A stretch of DNA of 64,000 bases from Trebonia sp963777905 (GCA_963777905.1 CAVZSM010000039.1:62001-126000); one strand, 5' to 3'; positions 34,408 through 42,950 are shown, counted from the stretch's first letter. The notes: generated from the letters alone by a model not told the origin. Program-made: numbers and translations.

Positions 34408-35433
34408 CTATTCGTGCGCGGCCAGCACGGTCGCGATCTCGCCGAGCAGCGACTCCTTCGACGCGTCGTCGAGGAACGACGCACGGACGCCGTTCGCCGC
34501 CAGCCCCGCGAGCCCGGCGGCGCTCAGCCCGAGCTCGCGGCCGGCCACCAGGTACTCGTTGCTCAGCGTCGTGCCGAACATTGGCGGATCGTCGCTGTTC
34601 AGCGTCACGAACAGGCCCGCGTCGAGCATCGACGGCAGCGGATGCGCGGCCAGCGACGGCACGCACCGGGTGCGCACGTTCGAGGTCGGCGACACGTCGA
34701 CCGGCAGTTGCCGCTCCGCGAGGTACGCGACCAGCCGCGGGTCGTCCATCGACCGGATCCCGTGCCCGATCCGCTCCGCGTGCAGGAAGTCGATCGCCTC
34801 CCACACCGTCTCCGCGCCGGTGGTCTCGCCCGCGTGCGGCACGCAGTGCAGCCCCGCCGCGGCCGCGGCGGCGAACACGTCCCTGATCACGTCCCGGTAC
34901 GGGGCGCGCCCCGCCTCGATCCCGCCGATGCCGAACCCGGTCAGCGCCTCCGGCGGATGCTCGAGCGCGTGCGTCAGCGTCGGCACCGCGTCTTCGCCCG
35001 CGGTCTGGCCTGGGAACTCGAGGATGTACCCGATCCTGAGCCCGTGCTCGGCCAGCGCGTCCCGCGTGCCCACGTCGAGCGCCTCGGTTATCACCGCGTC
35101 CGGCAGGCCGATGCGCCGGAAGGCCGCCGGCCCGAACTGCATCTCGACGTACCTGACCCGCTGCGCGGCGAGGTCGCGCGCGACGCCGCGCACCAGGTCC
35201 GCGATGTCCTCAGGCTCCCTGATCAGCCCGCTGACGGCCTTGTAGACCTCGATGAAGTGCGGGAAGTCGCGGAACTCGTAGAACCGCCGCAGTTCCTCGG
35301 CGGTACGCGGCACCCCGCGGTCCGGGTGCCGCCGCGCCAGCTCCAGCACGGTCTCCGCCGACGCCGAACCGACCAAATGAACGTGAAGTTCCACCTTGGG
35401 AAGCTCCGCCACGAACGCGTCAATGGACTCCAT
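34408..35433 (-). CDS. add: adenosine deaminase family protein
   Basis: 341 residues from the ATG at 35433 (the frame is open to 35469). Zinc and catalytic motifs: VELHVHLVGS (HxH) near residue 15, HAGETTGAETVWEAI with His and Glu, ERIGHGIRS with His, and VTLNSDDPPMFGTTL with the Asp pair. It would deaminate adenosine to inosine, or may be an adenine-deaminase-like relative. No operon partner is evident. Confidence 0.92.
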   Translation of the reverse strand: MESIDAFVAELPKVELHVHLVGSASAETVLELARRHPDRGVPRTAEELRRFYEFRDFPHFIEVYKAVSGLIREPEDIADLVRGVARDLAAQRVRYVEMQFGPAAFRRIGLPDAVITEALDVGTRDALAEHGLRIGYILEFPGQTAGEDAVPTLTHALEHPPEALTGFGIGGIEAGRAPYRDVIRDVFAAAAAAGLHCVPHAGETTGAETVWEAIDFLHAERIGHGIRSMDDPRLVAYLAERQLPVDVSPTSNVRTRCVPSLAAHPLPSMLDAGLFVTLNSDDPPMFGTTLSNEYLVAGRELGLSAAGLAGLAANGVRASFLDDASKESLLGEIATVLAAHE

Positions 35434-35494
35434 GCGGTCGACGCTAACAGTCTCCGCGCCGCTCGCCACTATTTCTTACATCAAAAAGTAAAGT

Positions 35495-35527
35495 TATCGG
35501 AACGGGCCCGTGGTGACTCCTTCGGCC
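35495..35527. repeat. roughly 30-bp dispersed repeat, copy B
   Basis: It contains GAACGGGCCCGTGG at 35500-35513 followed by TGACTCC and TTCGGCC, matching copy A at 29978-30009 with few changes. It lies between the adenosine deaminase start and the end of the HhH-GPD gene. The palindromic core suggests a protein site or a small mobile palindromic element. Confidence 0.65.
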
Positions 35528-35543
35528 CGTCGTCGCGGAGTCG

Positions 35544-36107
35544 CTATTTCTTTGCCGCCTTCAGCGCCGCCTTGTACGAGCGCACCTCGCCCAGCGACTC
35601 GGCGTCGTAGATGTCCGCCACCGACAGGTGCGACCCCTCCGCGCCGAACTGCCCGGCCGCCTCCCGCCAGCCCGGCGGCCGGACGCCGAGCTGCTTGCCG
35701 AGCAGCGCGACGAAGATCTTCGCCTTCTGCGCGCCGAAGCCTGGCAGCGCCTCGATTCGCTTCAGCAGCTCGGCGCCGGAGGAGGCGGTCGTCCAGATCG
35801 CGGTCGGCTCGCCGCCGTAGTCCGTGACGATCAGCTTCGCCAGCTCCTGGGTCCGCGCCGCCATCGCCTTGGGGAACCGGTGCAGCGCCGGGCGCTCGCC
35901 GAACACCGCCGCGAGCTGCTCGGGGTTGAAGTCCGCCAGCTCCTCGGCGGTCGGCTCGCGGCCGAGCCGCTTGACCAAGTCGCGCGGCGCGCTAAATGCG
36001 CGTTCCAATGGGACCTGCTGATCGAGTAGCATCGCGATCAGAAGCGCTAGTGGGCTGCGCGTCAGGAGTTCGTTAGCCTCGGCATCGACGGGCATGGAGA
36101 TCTGCAT
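35544..36107 (-). CDS. HhH-GPD family base-excision-repair-like protein
   Basis: 187 residues from the ATG at 36107. LALLIAMLLDQQVPLERAFS, and the helix-hairpin-helix motif LPGFGAQKAKIFVALLGKQL near residue 130, match the uncharacterised actinobacterial HhH-GPD family. The usual glycosylase catalytic Asp follows this motif by about 20 residues. Here there are no iron-sulfur cysteines. Function is probably DNA glycosylase-like, but unproven. It is divergent from a small membrane protein gene. Confidence 0.83.
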   Translation of the reverse strand: MQISMPVDAEANELLTRSPLALLIAMLLDQQVPLERAFSAPRDLVKRLGREPTAEELADFNPEQLAAVFGERPALHRFPKAMAARTQELAKLIVTDYGGEPTAIWTTASSGAELLKRIEALPGFGAQKAKIFVALLGKQLGVRPPGWREAAGQFGAEGSHLSVADIYDAESLGEVRSYKAALKAAKK

Positions 36108-36171
36108 TGACGGTTTGCTCCGGAGATAAGCTGAAAGCGGCTGGGTCACAGCCCGGATGGATGGAGTCATC

Positions 36172-36363
36172 ATGACACCGCACGTGAAGTGGTCGATCGT
36201 GGGGATCGTCCTTGGGCTGATCCTGCTGATCTGGTTGCCGTGGTGGGCGACGGCGGGCATCGTGGTGCTGGCAATCGGGATCCCGGCGGCCGCGTACATG
36301 TCGCTCGACGCCTCGCAGCGCCGCAGGTACCGCGAGCTCCGCCGTCGCAAGGCGCTCAGGTAA
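36172..36363 (+). CDS. small two-helix membrane protein
   Basis: 63 residues from the ATG at 36172, which has GGAG eight bases upstream (an ATG at 36157 is in frame). Two hydrophobic helices, IVGIVLGLILLIWLPWWATA and the next, run without a loop. They are followed by a very basic tail, RRRYRELRRRKALR. No known domain. Confidence 0.6.
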   Translation: MTPHVKWSIVGIVLGLILLIWLPWWATAGIVVLAIGIPAAAYMSLDASQRRRYRELRRRKALR

Positions 36364-36372
36364 CCCGGCAGG

Positions 36373-37200
36373 TCAGCGCCCCTCAGCGACCCGGGTGATG
36401 TAGGTAATTCCTACGAACGCGCGGTAGACCGCGAGCGGGTCGTCCCCCTCGACCCGCACCGTTCGGGTGCCGGTCCGCTCGACGCCCTTCACCCAGCTCG
36501 CGACGCCGGCCATATCCGCGGTCTGCATGTGCACGTCGAGCCTGGCGGGCAGCGCGATGTCCGGCAGCGGCACCTCGCGCGCCCGCCGCGTCGCCGCCGT
36601 CGCCGCGGCCGCGATCTTGTCGCGGGCGTCGAGCGGATGCAGCTGGGCGGCGGCGAACCTGGTGATCGACTCCTTCACCACCACCCGCTCCGCGCCGGAG
36701 AAGAACGGCCCGCCCTCGGCGGCCGTCTGCTGGTCGCCGGTGATCAGCACGACCGGCGCCGCGCAGGCCAGCGCGACCAGCCCGTTGATCCCGCTCTCCC
36801 CGCATTCGGCGCCGTTCAGCTCGACCCGCGACACGACCGACGGGTTGTACGTGTGCGACAGCACCGAGCTGTCCCCGGAGATCGACCCGTGGTAGCCGAC
36901 GAAGAACACCGCGTCCACCGACGCGTCCATGCCCTCCATCATGTAGCGCGGCTTGTGCCGCCCGGCGACGTACAGCGCCCGGCCGTGCAGCTCCGCGGGG
37001 TTGAGGTTGTTCATCGTCCCGTGCGAGTCGTTGCACACGATCTCGGTGGCGCCGCCCGCGAGCGCCCCGTCGATCGCCGCGTTGACCTCGCCGAGCAGCA
37101 GCGCGCGGCCTTCCTCGTACGGCTGGCCGGGCGGACGGCACTGCGACCAGTCGACGATCCCGGCCACGCCCTCCATGTCAAAGGAAATAAAGACCTTCAC
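36373..37200 (-). CDS. dppA: M55 family D-aminopeptidase
   Basis: A 275-residue enzyme. Zinc ligands are visible: Asp and Glu in SFDMEGVAG at residues 8-10, His in VCNDSHGTMNN near 60, His in FVGYHGSISGD near 104, and Glu in GAECGESGINGLVA near 135. DppA-type enzymes hydrolyse D-Ala-D-Ala and other D-amino-acid peptides, forming a decamer. There is no dpp permease nearby. GTG start. Confidence 0.92.
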   Translation of the reverse strand: MKVFISFDMEGVAGIVDWSQCRPPGQPYEEGRALLLGEVNAAIDGALAGGATEIVCNDSHGTMNNLNPAELHGRALYVAGRHKPRYMMEGMDASVDAVFFVGYHGSISGDSSVLSHTYNPSVVSRVELNGAECGESGINGLVALACAAPVVLITGDQQTAAEGGPFFSGAERVVVKESITRFAAAQLHPLDARDKIAAAATAATRRAREVPLPDIALPARLDVHMQTADMAGVASWVKGVERTGTRTVRVEGDDPLAVYRAFVGITYITRVAEGR

Positions 37201-37247
37201 CGCTCGATTATCCCGAAGGTCATCACGAACCTGATCGGGAGCGTCCC

Positions 37248-37751
37248 ATGGCAGTCCGCCGCCTGAACCACGCCGTGCTGTACGTGAACGGGCTGCAGCG
37301 CGAGGTGGAGTTCTACACCACGACGCTCGGCTTCGAGGTCCGGATGGAGGTTCCCGGCCGGGCCGCGTTCCTGCGGTCCCCAGGATCGGTGAACGACCAT
37401 GACCTCGGCCTGTTCGACATCGGCACGGGCCGCGCCTCCGGCCGCCCAGAAGTGGGGCTCTACCACCTGGCCTGGGAGGTCGGCACGCTGGCCGAGCTCG
37501 TCGAGGCCAGGCAGAAGCTGCTCGACGCCGGCGCCCTGGTAGGGGAGAGCGACCACCGGCTGTCCAAGTCGCTGTACGCCAGGGACCCGAGCGGCATCGA
37601 GTTCGAGGTGCTGTGGCGCGTCCCTGTCGAGGACTGGGACGAGGAGCTGGCGCAGGGCGACGACTTCACCGTCCCGCTGGACTGGCAGCGCACGCTGAGC
37701 CGGTGGGACAACCACCAGCAGACCGGCGCCGCCGCCGGCTCCCCGACGTAA
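37248..37751 (+). CDS. VOC family protein, catechol-2,3-dioxygenase-like
   Basis: 167 residues. The metal ligand pattern is His in RLNHAVLYVNG near residue 7, His in GLYHLAWEVG near 74, and Glu in IEFEVLW near 122, matching extradiol dioxygenase-type VOC folds. A DPSGIEFEV turn is intact. Substrate unknown. The next gene is close behind in the same orientation (five bases). Confidence 0.85.
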   Translation: MAVRRLNHAVLYVNGLQREVEFYTTTLGFEVRMEVPGRAAFLRSPGSVNDHDLGLFDIGTGRASGRPEVGLYHLAWEVGTLAELVEARQKLLDAGALVGESDHRLSKSLYARDPSGIEFEVLWRVPVEDWDEELAQGDDFTVPLDWQRTLSRWDNHQQTGAAAGSPT

Positions 37752-37756
37752 CCACG

Positions 37757-38401
37757 ATGCGGCTCATGACCGGGAAACGAGCCGGCACGCTGCTAGAGCT
37801 GATGTACCCAATCGAGTACTTCACCCTTGCCCGCGCCTGGCAGGACCTGACCGATGATGAGTTCTTCTGGGAGCCATTCACGACGACCTGGAGCATTCGC
37901 CGGCAGGACCAGTGCTCGACACCGAACCCGTTCGGAGCGGGCGAATGGGTGGCCGACTTCGAGATTCCTGAGCCAGCCCCGGTCCCGATGACCACCATCG
38001 CCTGGCTGTACTGGCACATAGGATCGATGCCAGGCCGTCTGTGCGAGATCGACTTCCTGGGCGGGACGCGGACTATGGCCAGCGGCTGGACCTCCCCGTA
38101 CCTGACCCATCACCCGATCTTCACCAGCGCCGCCGAGGCCGTCACCGCGTTGCGTGACGGCTGGCAGAGACTCCGCGAGGCGATCGAGCGGGCCGATGAC
38201 GACCAGCTCGAAGTGACGACCGCTGGGTACACCTATGCCGCGGAGCCGCCAAGAGGCGGCGTGTGCGTTGCCGGCCCGCCGGGTCCCGCGCACCCGGCCA
38301 CGCACTTCATCGCGGGCACGCTCACCGAGATAGGTCATCACGGTACTCAAATCGGCGCTCTGCGCGATCTGTACGCGTGGCGACAGATCGACCGCCGCTG
38401 A
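37757..38401 (+). CDS. DinB family protein
   Basis: 214 residues from the ATG at 37757 (another at 37766). A four-helix-bundle DinB/YfiT-like pattern is seen with candidate metal histidines in AWLYWHIGSMPGRLCEIDFL and ITEIGHHGTQIGALRDLYAW-like positions near the C-terminus (reading LTEIGHHGTQIG). Many DinB proteins in actinomycetes act as mycothiol-dependent transferases. It converges on the TPR-zincin gene with six bases between. Confidence 0.82.
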   Translation: MRLMTGKRAGTLLELMYPIEYFTLARAWQDLTDDEFFWEPFTTTWSIRRQDQCSTPNPFGAGEWVADFEIPEPAPVPMTTIAWLYWHIGSMPGRLCEIDFLGGTRTMASGWTSPYLTHHPIFTSAAEAVTALRDGWQRLREAIERADDDQLEVTTAGYTYAAEPPRGGVCVAGPPGPAHPATHFIAGTLTEIGHHGTQIGALRDLYAWRQIDRR

Positions 38402-38407
38402 CTAGCG

Positions 38408-39493
38408 CTAGCCGTCCTCATCGCCTGGGATGTTTGCCCCCTCGGCGTGGTGCTCAGGTGCACCCTTGATCGCGATCGCCGCGCGGGACTCGAGAGCCGC
38501 GTCGAAAAGCTCGGCCACCGACTTGCGGATCTCCTCACGCAGAGTCGCCTTGTCCTGACAGAGGTTCTCGATGTTCCGCTGATAAAGCACGAACCTCGTC
38601 CCGAACGAGGCGCGCGAGCGTGCCCCCGCGGCGAAGTCTCCGCCCAGCCCGCCAAACAAGTTGTCCGAATCGCCGCCGCCAGTGCTAGGCCCCTCCAGAT
38701 GCCACCGGCGATCCGGATCTACACCCCGCTCGACCCGCGACTTGTCCGGCAGCAACACCACGTCCACAGGCTCGCCGGAGGAACCGCCCGTCTCGGCGTC
38801 ATGCACCCTGATCTGTGCATCGGCCTGCGCCTTGAAGGCAGCACCCGCCATCCGGTACGGCACCACCCAGGTGCCCGTATCGGAGGTCAGCGCCGCCGCG
38901 GCGGCGAAGTCGGCCCGCCCCGCCCCAGGGTTGTCCGCGTCGAGCCAGACCTTGACCTGGCCGCGTAGCGCCCACGCGGGAGCGAACCGGCTGGCCACTT
39001 TCAACAGGTCATCGAGGCGTTCGTCCGCCTCCTGGAATCGGCCCAGGCGGTACAGCGCGACCGCGAGGCGCCACAGCGCCTGGGCAGACGCCGGATCAGC
39101 GTCGGCCGCCGCCTGGGCGGCCGTGCGTGCATCCTCAAAATGCCCGAGCCACCACAGCGCCTCCGAGGCGAGCACGAGCGACGCGACCCGGACCGCGGGC
39201 GCCGGATCGCTCAGGTGGCGATGGGCCACCCACAGCGCCCCGAGCGGATGCTCGGGGCAGCTGCGCGTGTGTTCCCGCAGCGTCTGCAGAGCATCCTTCG
39301 CCGATTCCCGGCCGTCGTGGCGGTGTTCGGCGGGAACAAGGTTGAGCCACCGTGCCGCGGCGCCTCTCAGCTGCTCGCCTGGCTCGAAGTCCGGCGCCTT
39401 GGGGTTCGCCACATACCCGGGGCCGGAGTGACGGGAGGGCCGGGACGCTGGAATAACAGAAGGTGCCACATCATCTCCGGGCATAGGGCACAT
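38408..39493 (-). CDS. TPR protein with a zincin-like C-terminal domain lacking HExxH
   Basis: 361 residues from the ATG at 39493 (AAGGA site upstream). Residues about 55-190 form TPR helices (ASEALWWLGHFEDARTAAQA, LWRLAVALYRLGRFQEADER). The C-terminal region has PVDVVLLPDKSRVERGVDPD and TRFVLYQRNIENLCQDKATL then REEIRKSVAELFDAALESR. This is the order of the small Zincin_1 (DUF1025-type) metallopeptidases, where the last helix should read VxHEIAHHFG. The histidines and Glu of HExxH are absent. It is probably a non-catalytic relic; family match is by pattern only. Confidence 0.6.
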   Translation of the reverse strand: MCPMPGDDVAPSVIPASRPSRHSGPGYVANPKAPDFEPGEQLRGAAARWLNLVPAEHRHDGRESAKDALQTLREHTRSCPEHPLGALWVAHRHLSDPAPAVRVASLVLASEALWWLGHFEDARTAAQAAADADPASAQALWRLAVALYRLGRFQEADERLDDLLKVASRFAPAWALRGQVKVWLDADNPGAGRADFAAAAALTSDTGTWVVPYRMAGAAFKAQADAQIRVHDAETGGSSGEPVDVVLLPDKSRVERGVDPDRRWHLEGPSTGGGDSDNLFGGLGGDFAAGARSRASFGTRFVLYQRNIENLCQDKATLREEIRKSVAELFDAALESRAAIAIKGAPEHHAEGANIPGDEDG

Positions 39494-39569
39494 GATCGTT
39501 CCTTGCCTCGGGCCGCGCCCGCTAGAGAGGGGCAAGATGTCCGCCTACTCTAGCGCCGGCTCTCCGCCG

Positions 39570-40256
39570 TCACCGCGACTGCCCCGCCGGGGCCTCCGCG
39601 GCGGGTTCCGCGACTGCGGCCATGGCGCCGATCAGCCGCCGGAATCTCTCGGCCTGCCCGGCTTCGCCGGTGATCTGGATGCCGCGGTCGGGCCCGCCGA
39701 AGATGTAGGCGGCCAGGTCGTGGCTGGTCGCGGTGATCGTGACGTCGGCCGGGGCGTCCGGGGCGTTCGCGCTGAGTGACCATCCGCGGGCGTCGCCTTC
39801 GGCGAGGTAGTCGCCGCCGTCGAGCCGGAAGTGCCAGCGGGCGTGCTCGTCGCCGGCGAGCTCGATGGCCAGGACGGCGGAGCGGAGCAGGTGCTCGGCG
39901 TGCACCGGCTCGCCGGCCTGCGGCCGGCGCCAGGCGTGGCGCAGCCCCCACCGGTTGAGCCCTTCGATGACGGGTCCGAGGTCTGCTCCGGCCGGTGTCA
40001 GCCGGTACCAGACCTCCCGCCTGCCCGGCTCCCGGTCGGCGGTGAGGATCCCGGTTTCTTCGAGCTCACGCAGGCGCTGGCTGAGCGTCTTGGGGGTGAT
40101 CCCGCCGAGGCGGTCCATCAGGTCGGTGAACCTCTTGGGGCCGGTGAGGAGATCGCGGATCACCAGCAGGCTCCACCGGTCGCCGACGCGTTCCAGCGCG
40201 CGTGCCGTCAGGCAGAAGTGGTCGTAGGTCCGAACGTTCCTGATCACGTCCTCCAT
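39570..40256 (-). CDS. HxlR-type winged-helix regulator with SCP2 domain
   Basis: 228 residues. The HxlR domain (about residues 10-100) has CLTARALERVGDRWSLLVIR and LGGITPKTLSQRLRELEETG; a Cys at position 15 matches the redox-type HxlR cysteine. The C-terminal part (about 120-215), DGGDYLAEGDARGWSLSANA and ADVTITATSHDLAAYIFGG, is an SCP2 sterol-carrier-like domain that may bind a lipid ligand. It is divergent from the membrane protein at 40328 with a 71-base AT-rich spacer, the likely operator. Confidence 0.88.
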   Translation of the reverse strand: MEDVIRNVRTYDHFCLTARALERVGDRWSLLVIRDLLTGPKRFTDLMDRLGGITPKTLSQRLRELEETGILTADREPGRREVWYRLTPAGADLGPVIEGLNRWGLRHAWRRPQAGEPVHAEHLLRSAVLAIELAGDEHARWHFRLDGGDYLAEGDARGWSLSANAPDAPADVTITATSHDLAAYIFGGPDRGIQITGEAGQAERFRRLIGAMAAVAEPAAEAPAGQSR

Positions 40257-40327
40257 AATACTAGTTGACAGATACTATCTGCAAGATACTAACTTATAGA
40301 TAGTTAACTCAACAGGAGGAGGATGTC
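40257..40327 (+). promoter_or_regulatory. divergent promoter/operator between HxlR gene and membrane protein gene
   Basis: An AT-rich spacer with a consensus-like TTGACA (40265-40270), a short inverted repeat AGATACTATCT (arms AGATA/TATCT), a second AGATACTAACTTATAGATAG stretch, and TATAGA at 40295-40300. An AGGAGGAGG ribosome-binding site ends it. Repeated AGATA half-sites fit an HxlR dimer site. The exact promoter boxes are uncertain. Confidence 0.5.
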
Positions 40328-41098
40328 ATGTACGACCCGCCTGGCTATCTGTGGGCGCTCACCATCGCCGGTATCGTCGCGATCCCGGCCGCGACCTGCA
40401 TCGTGCTGTACGGCGGCGCGCTGCGCGCCGGCCAGAGCAGGGCGCGTGCGGCCCTGCTCGGGGGCGGCGCGGCCGTCGTGTTCGGCGGCTGGTTCACCGC
40501 GAGCGCGGTGATCGCCGGTCACGGCGGGTACCACGCGCAGCTCGGCCGCCAGGTGCCGTGGCTGCCGATAGTGGTGGTCGGATTCCTCGGCTTGCTGCTG
40601 GCGCTGCGCCGGATCCCGGCGGTGGCGCGCGCCCTCGCGGCACCGCGCATGGTGAGCCGGCTGGAGCTTCCGCACTCGTTCCGGGTGATCGAGGGAACGG
40701 CCTTCGTCCTCATGATGGCCCTCGGCCATCTGCCCGCGCTGTTCGCCCTGCCCGCGGGCCTGGGTGACATCGCCGCCGGTATCGCCGCGCCGCTGGTCGC
40801 GCTCAGCCTCGCCCGCGGCACCGGCCGCCGCACCGCCTTGTGGTTCAACGCGTTCGGCATGACCGACCTGATCTCGGCCCTGACCCTCGGCGCGCTCACC
40901 GGTTACGCGCTGGTCAACGTCACCCCGTCCGGCGCGCCGATCAGCGAGCTTCCCCTCGCGCTGATCCCGACAGCCGCGGTCCCCCTGCTGTTCGCCCTGC
41001 ACCTCACGTCGGTGCCCGCACTGCTGCGGACCCGGCGAACCCCGCTCCGGGCCACCGCCCCCCGCACGACTGCTGCCCCCAACCCGGTCGCACACTAG
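40328..41098 (+). CDS. hypothetical membrane protein (about seven helices)
   Basis: 256 residues with seven or so hydrophobic helices, starting MYDPPGYLWALTIAGIVAIP. FRVIEGTAFVLMMALGHLPA and LWFNAFGMTDLISALTLGAL lie in the second half. No family could be named. A very strong AGGAGGAGG site precedes it. Divergence from the HxlR-SCP2 regulator suggests it is that regulator's target. Confidence 0.75.
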   Translation: MYDPPGYLWALTIAGIVAIPAATCIVLYGGALRAGQSRARAALLGGGAAVVFGGWFTASAVIAGHGGYHAQLGRQVPWLPIVVVGFLGLLLALRRIPAVARALAAPRMVSRLELPHSFRVIEGTAFVLMMALGHLPALFALPAGLGDIAAGIAAPLVALSLARGTGRRTALWFNAFGMTDLISALTLGALTGYALVNVTPSGAPISELPLALIPTAAVPLLFALHLTSVPALLRTRRTPLRATAPRTTAAPNPVAH

Positions 41099-41129
41099 CG
41101 GCCAGGGCCCTTTGGGACAGGCGCCCGAC

Positions 41130-41200
41130 GACTTAGGAGCAGGAAATTACGCGAAAACAATGATAACAGCAAGAAAAGTGTAACTAACTGTCCCTAAGTC
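41130..41200. repeat. dispersed repeat copy 3 inside GACTTAGG/CCTAAGTC arms
   Basis: TGATAACAGCAAGAA at 41161-41175 repeats the first 15 bases of copies 1 and 2. It is enclosed by the inverted arms GACTTAGG (41130-41137) and CCTAAGTC (41193-41200). The site lies between two convergent genes in an AT-rich spacer; I see no gene there. Confidence 0.7.
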
Positions 41201-41241
41201 ATGATCGACTCACAATATGAGATGACGGTCGCGGGCTGTCG

Positions 41242-41745
41242 CTAGACGCCGGTGGTGCCGTCGATGCGCTCGCGCAGCAGGTCGGCGTGGCCGAGGTGGC
41301 GGGCGTACTCCTCGATCATGTGCAGGTAGATCAGCCGCAGCGACATCGTCTGCCCGTTGTGCGTGAACGTGGCGTCGAGCGGCGCGTTGTCCGCCGCCGC
41401 GTCGGCCTGCCGGCACTCCTCGGTGTACCGCGCGTAGTCCGCGGCCGCCCGTGCCGGGTCGGTTGCCTTCCAGGCGGCTTCCGGCTCGTAGGCGTCGTCG
41501 ATGGGCTCGTCGGCGAACCGCTGGCGGAACCACGTTCGCTCGACCCGCGTCATGTGCCGGAGCAGCCCGAGCAGGGACAGCTCCGACGGCGGCACCGCCC
41601 GCTCCGCCAGCTGTGTGCCGGTCAGCCCGGCGCACTTGTTCAGCAGCGTCGCCCGTTGCCAGTCGAGGAAGGCCTGCAGCATCGGCCGCTCGCCGCCGGC
41701 CAGCGGCCCTTCCTGCCGGGTTACCTCAGGTGCGGTCCAGGTCAC
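41242..41745 (-). CDS. DinB family protein (DUF664 type)
   Basis: 167 residues, GTG start. LSLLGLLRHMTRVERTWFRQ near residue 60 and LIYLHMIEEYARHLGHADLL near 140 are the DUF664/DinB helices holding candidate metal-binding histidines (His in LRHM, His in YLHM, and HxxH in RHLGH). Members are thiol-linked transferases or of unknown role. It is 16 bases downstream of the acyl-CoA dehydrogenase gene on the same strand. Confidence 0.85.
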   Translation of the reverse strand: MTWTAPEVTRQEGPLAGGERPMLQAFLDWQRATLLNKCAGLTGTQLAERAVPPSELSLLGLLRHMTRVERTWFRQRFADEPIDDAYEPEAAWKATDPARAAADYARYTEECRQADAAADNAPLDATFTHNGQTMSLRLIYLHMIEEYARHLGHADLLRERIDGTTGV

Positions 41746-41761
41746 CTGACCATCATGTCAC

Positions 41762-42925
41762 TCAGGTGAAGGCGCTGAGGCCCGTGATCGCGCGGCCGAC
41801 GACGAGAGTGTTGATCTCCCTGGTGCCTTCGTAGGAGTAGATCGCCTCCGCGTCCGCCACGAACCGGCCGACCTGGTGCTCGAGCAGGATGCCGTTGCCG
41901 CCGAGCAGCTCGCGGGCGTAGCCGACCGATTCCCGCATCCGCACCGTGCAGAACGCCTTCGCCAGCGCGGAGTGCTCGTCGGCGGCCTCCCCGGCGGCCT
42001 GGAGCTGGGCGAGCCTGGTGCACAGGCACGCCGACGCGGTGATGTTGCCGAGCATCCGCACCAGCAGGTCCTGCACGAGCTGGAAGCCCGCGATCGGCCT
42101 GCCGAACTGCTCCCGCTCCTTCGCGTACGCGAGCGCGTGCTCGTAGGCGCCCATCGCGCAGCCGACCGCCTGCCAGGCCACGCCGGCCCGAGTCAGCCTG
42201 AGCACCGCGGCGGTCTGCCGGAACGACGTCGCCCGCTGCAGCCTGCTGGACTCGGGGACCCGCACGCCGTCGAGCGTGATGTACGCGTTCTGCACGACGC
42301 GCAGCGCGATCTTGTCCTTCATCTTCGTGGTGGACAGGCCCGCTGTCCCCTTCTCCACGACGAAGCCCTTCACCTGGCCGTCGGCCCCGTCGCGCGCCCA
42401 GATGATGATGTAGTCGGCGAAGGTCGCGTTCCCGATCCACTTCTTCTGGCCGTCGATCACCCATTCGTCGCCGTCCCGGCGGCACGTCGTGGTCAGCCCG
42501 CCGGCCACGCCCGAGCCGACGTCGGGCTCGGTCAGGCCGAACGCGCCGATCTTCTCCATCCGGGCCATCGCGGGCAGCCAGCGTTCCTTCTGCTCTTCCG
42601 AGCCGCACAGGTAGATGGAGCCCATCGCCAGCCCGCTGTGCACGCCGAGGAACGTGGACATGGACGGGTCCGACCTGGCCAGCTCCATCGCGAGCACCCC
42701 GTCGAGCAGCGGGCCGCCGCCGGGGCAGCCGTAGCCCTCGTAGGCGACTCCCGCGATGCCCAGGCTGGCGATCTCCGGGATCAGGTGGTACGGGAACTCC
42801 TCCCGCGTCCAGTAGCCGTTGATCACCGGCTCGACCTCTTTGACCAGGAACTCCCTGGTGCGCCGGACGGCGTCCCGTCCGGCGTCGGTCAGCAGCTGCT
42901 CGATCCCGTAGAAGTCACTGCTCAT
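41762..42925 (-). CDS. acyl-CoA dehydrogenase, glutaryl-CoA dehydrogenase-like
   Basis: 387 residues. IGAFGLTEPDVGSG (flavin-binding), KKWIGNATFADYIIIWARD, and the C-terminal AIYSYEGTREINTLVVGRAI carry the family pattern; the Glu in YEGT is the position of the catalytic base in glutaryl-CoA dehydrogenases. The FAD-dependent enzyme would oxidise an acyl-CoA thioester. Without clustered CoA ligase or hydratase, the substrate is open. Confidence 0.9.
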   Translation of the reverse strand: MSSDFYGIEQLLTDAGRDAVRRTREFLVKEVEPVINGYWTREEFPYHLIPEIASLGIAGVAYEGYGCPGGGPLLDGVLAMELARSDPSMSTFLGVHSGLAMGSIYLCGSEEQKERWLPAMARMEKIGAFGLTEPDVGSGVAGGLTTTCRRDGDEWVIDGQKKWIGNATFADYIIIWARDGADGQVKGFVVEKGTAGLSTTKMKDKIALRVVQNAYITLDGVRVPESSRLQRATSFRQTAAVLRLTRAGVAWQAVGCAMGAYEHALAYAKEREQFGRPIAGFQLVQDLLVRMLGNITASACLCTRLAQLQAAGEAADEHSALAKAFCTVRMRESVGYARELLGGNGILLEHQVGRFVADAEAIYSYEGTREINTLVVGRAITGLSAFT

Positions 42926-42950
42926 GAAGCCCTCTATCCCCCCGCGGGGA

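Noticed and set aside
34400..34411. Shared 12-mer AGTGACCCGCTA at the ends of adenosine deaminase and flavin reductase genes
   Set aside because: Part of the match is the stop codon itself and the flanks diverge at once, so coincidence is likely.
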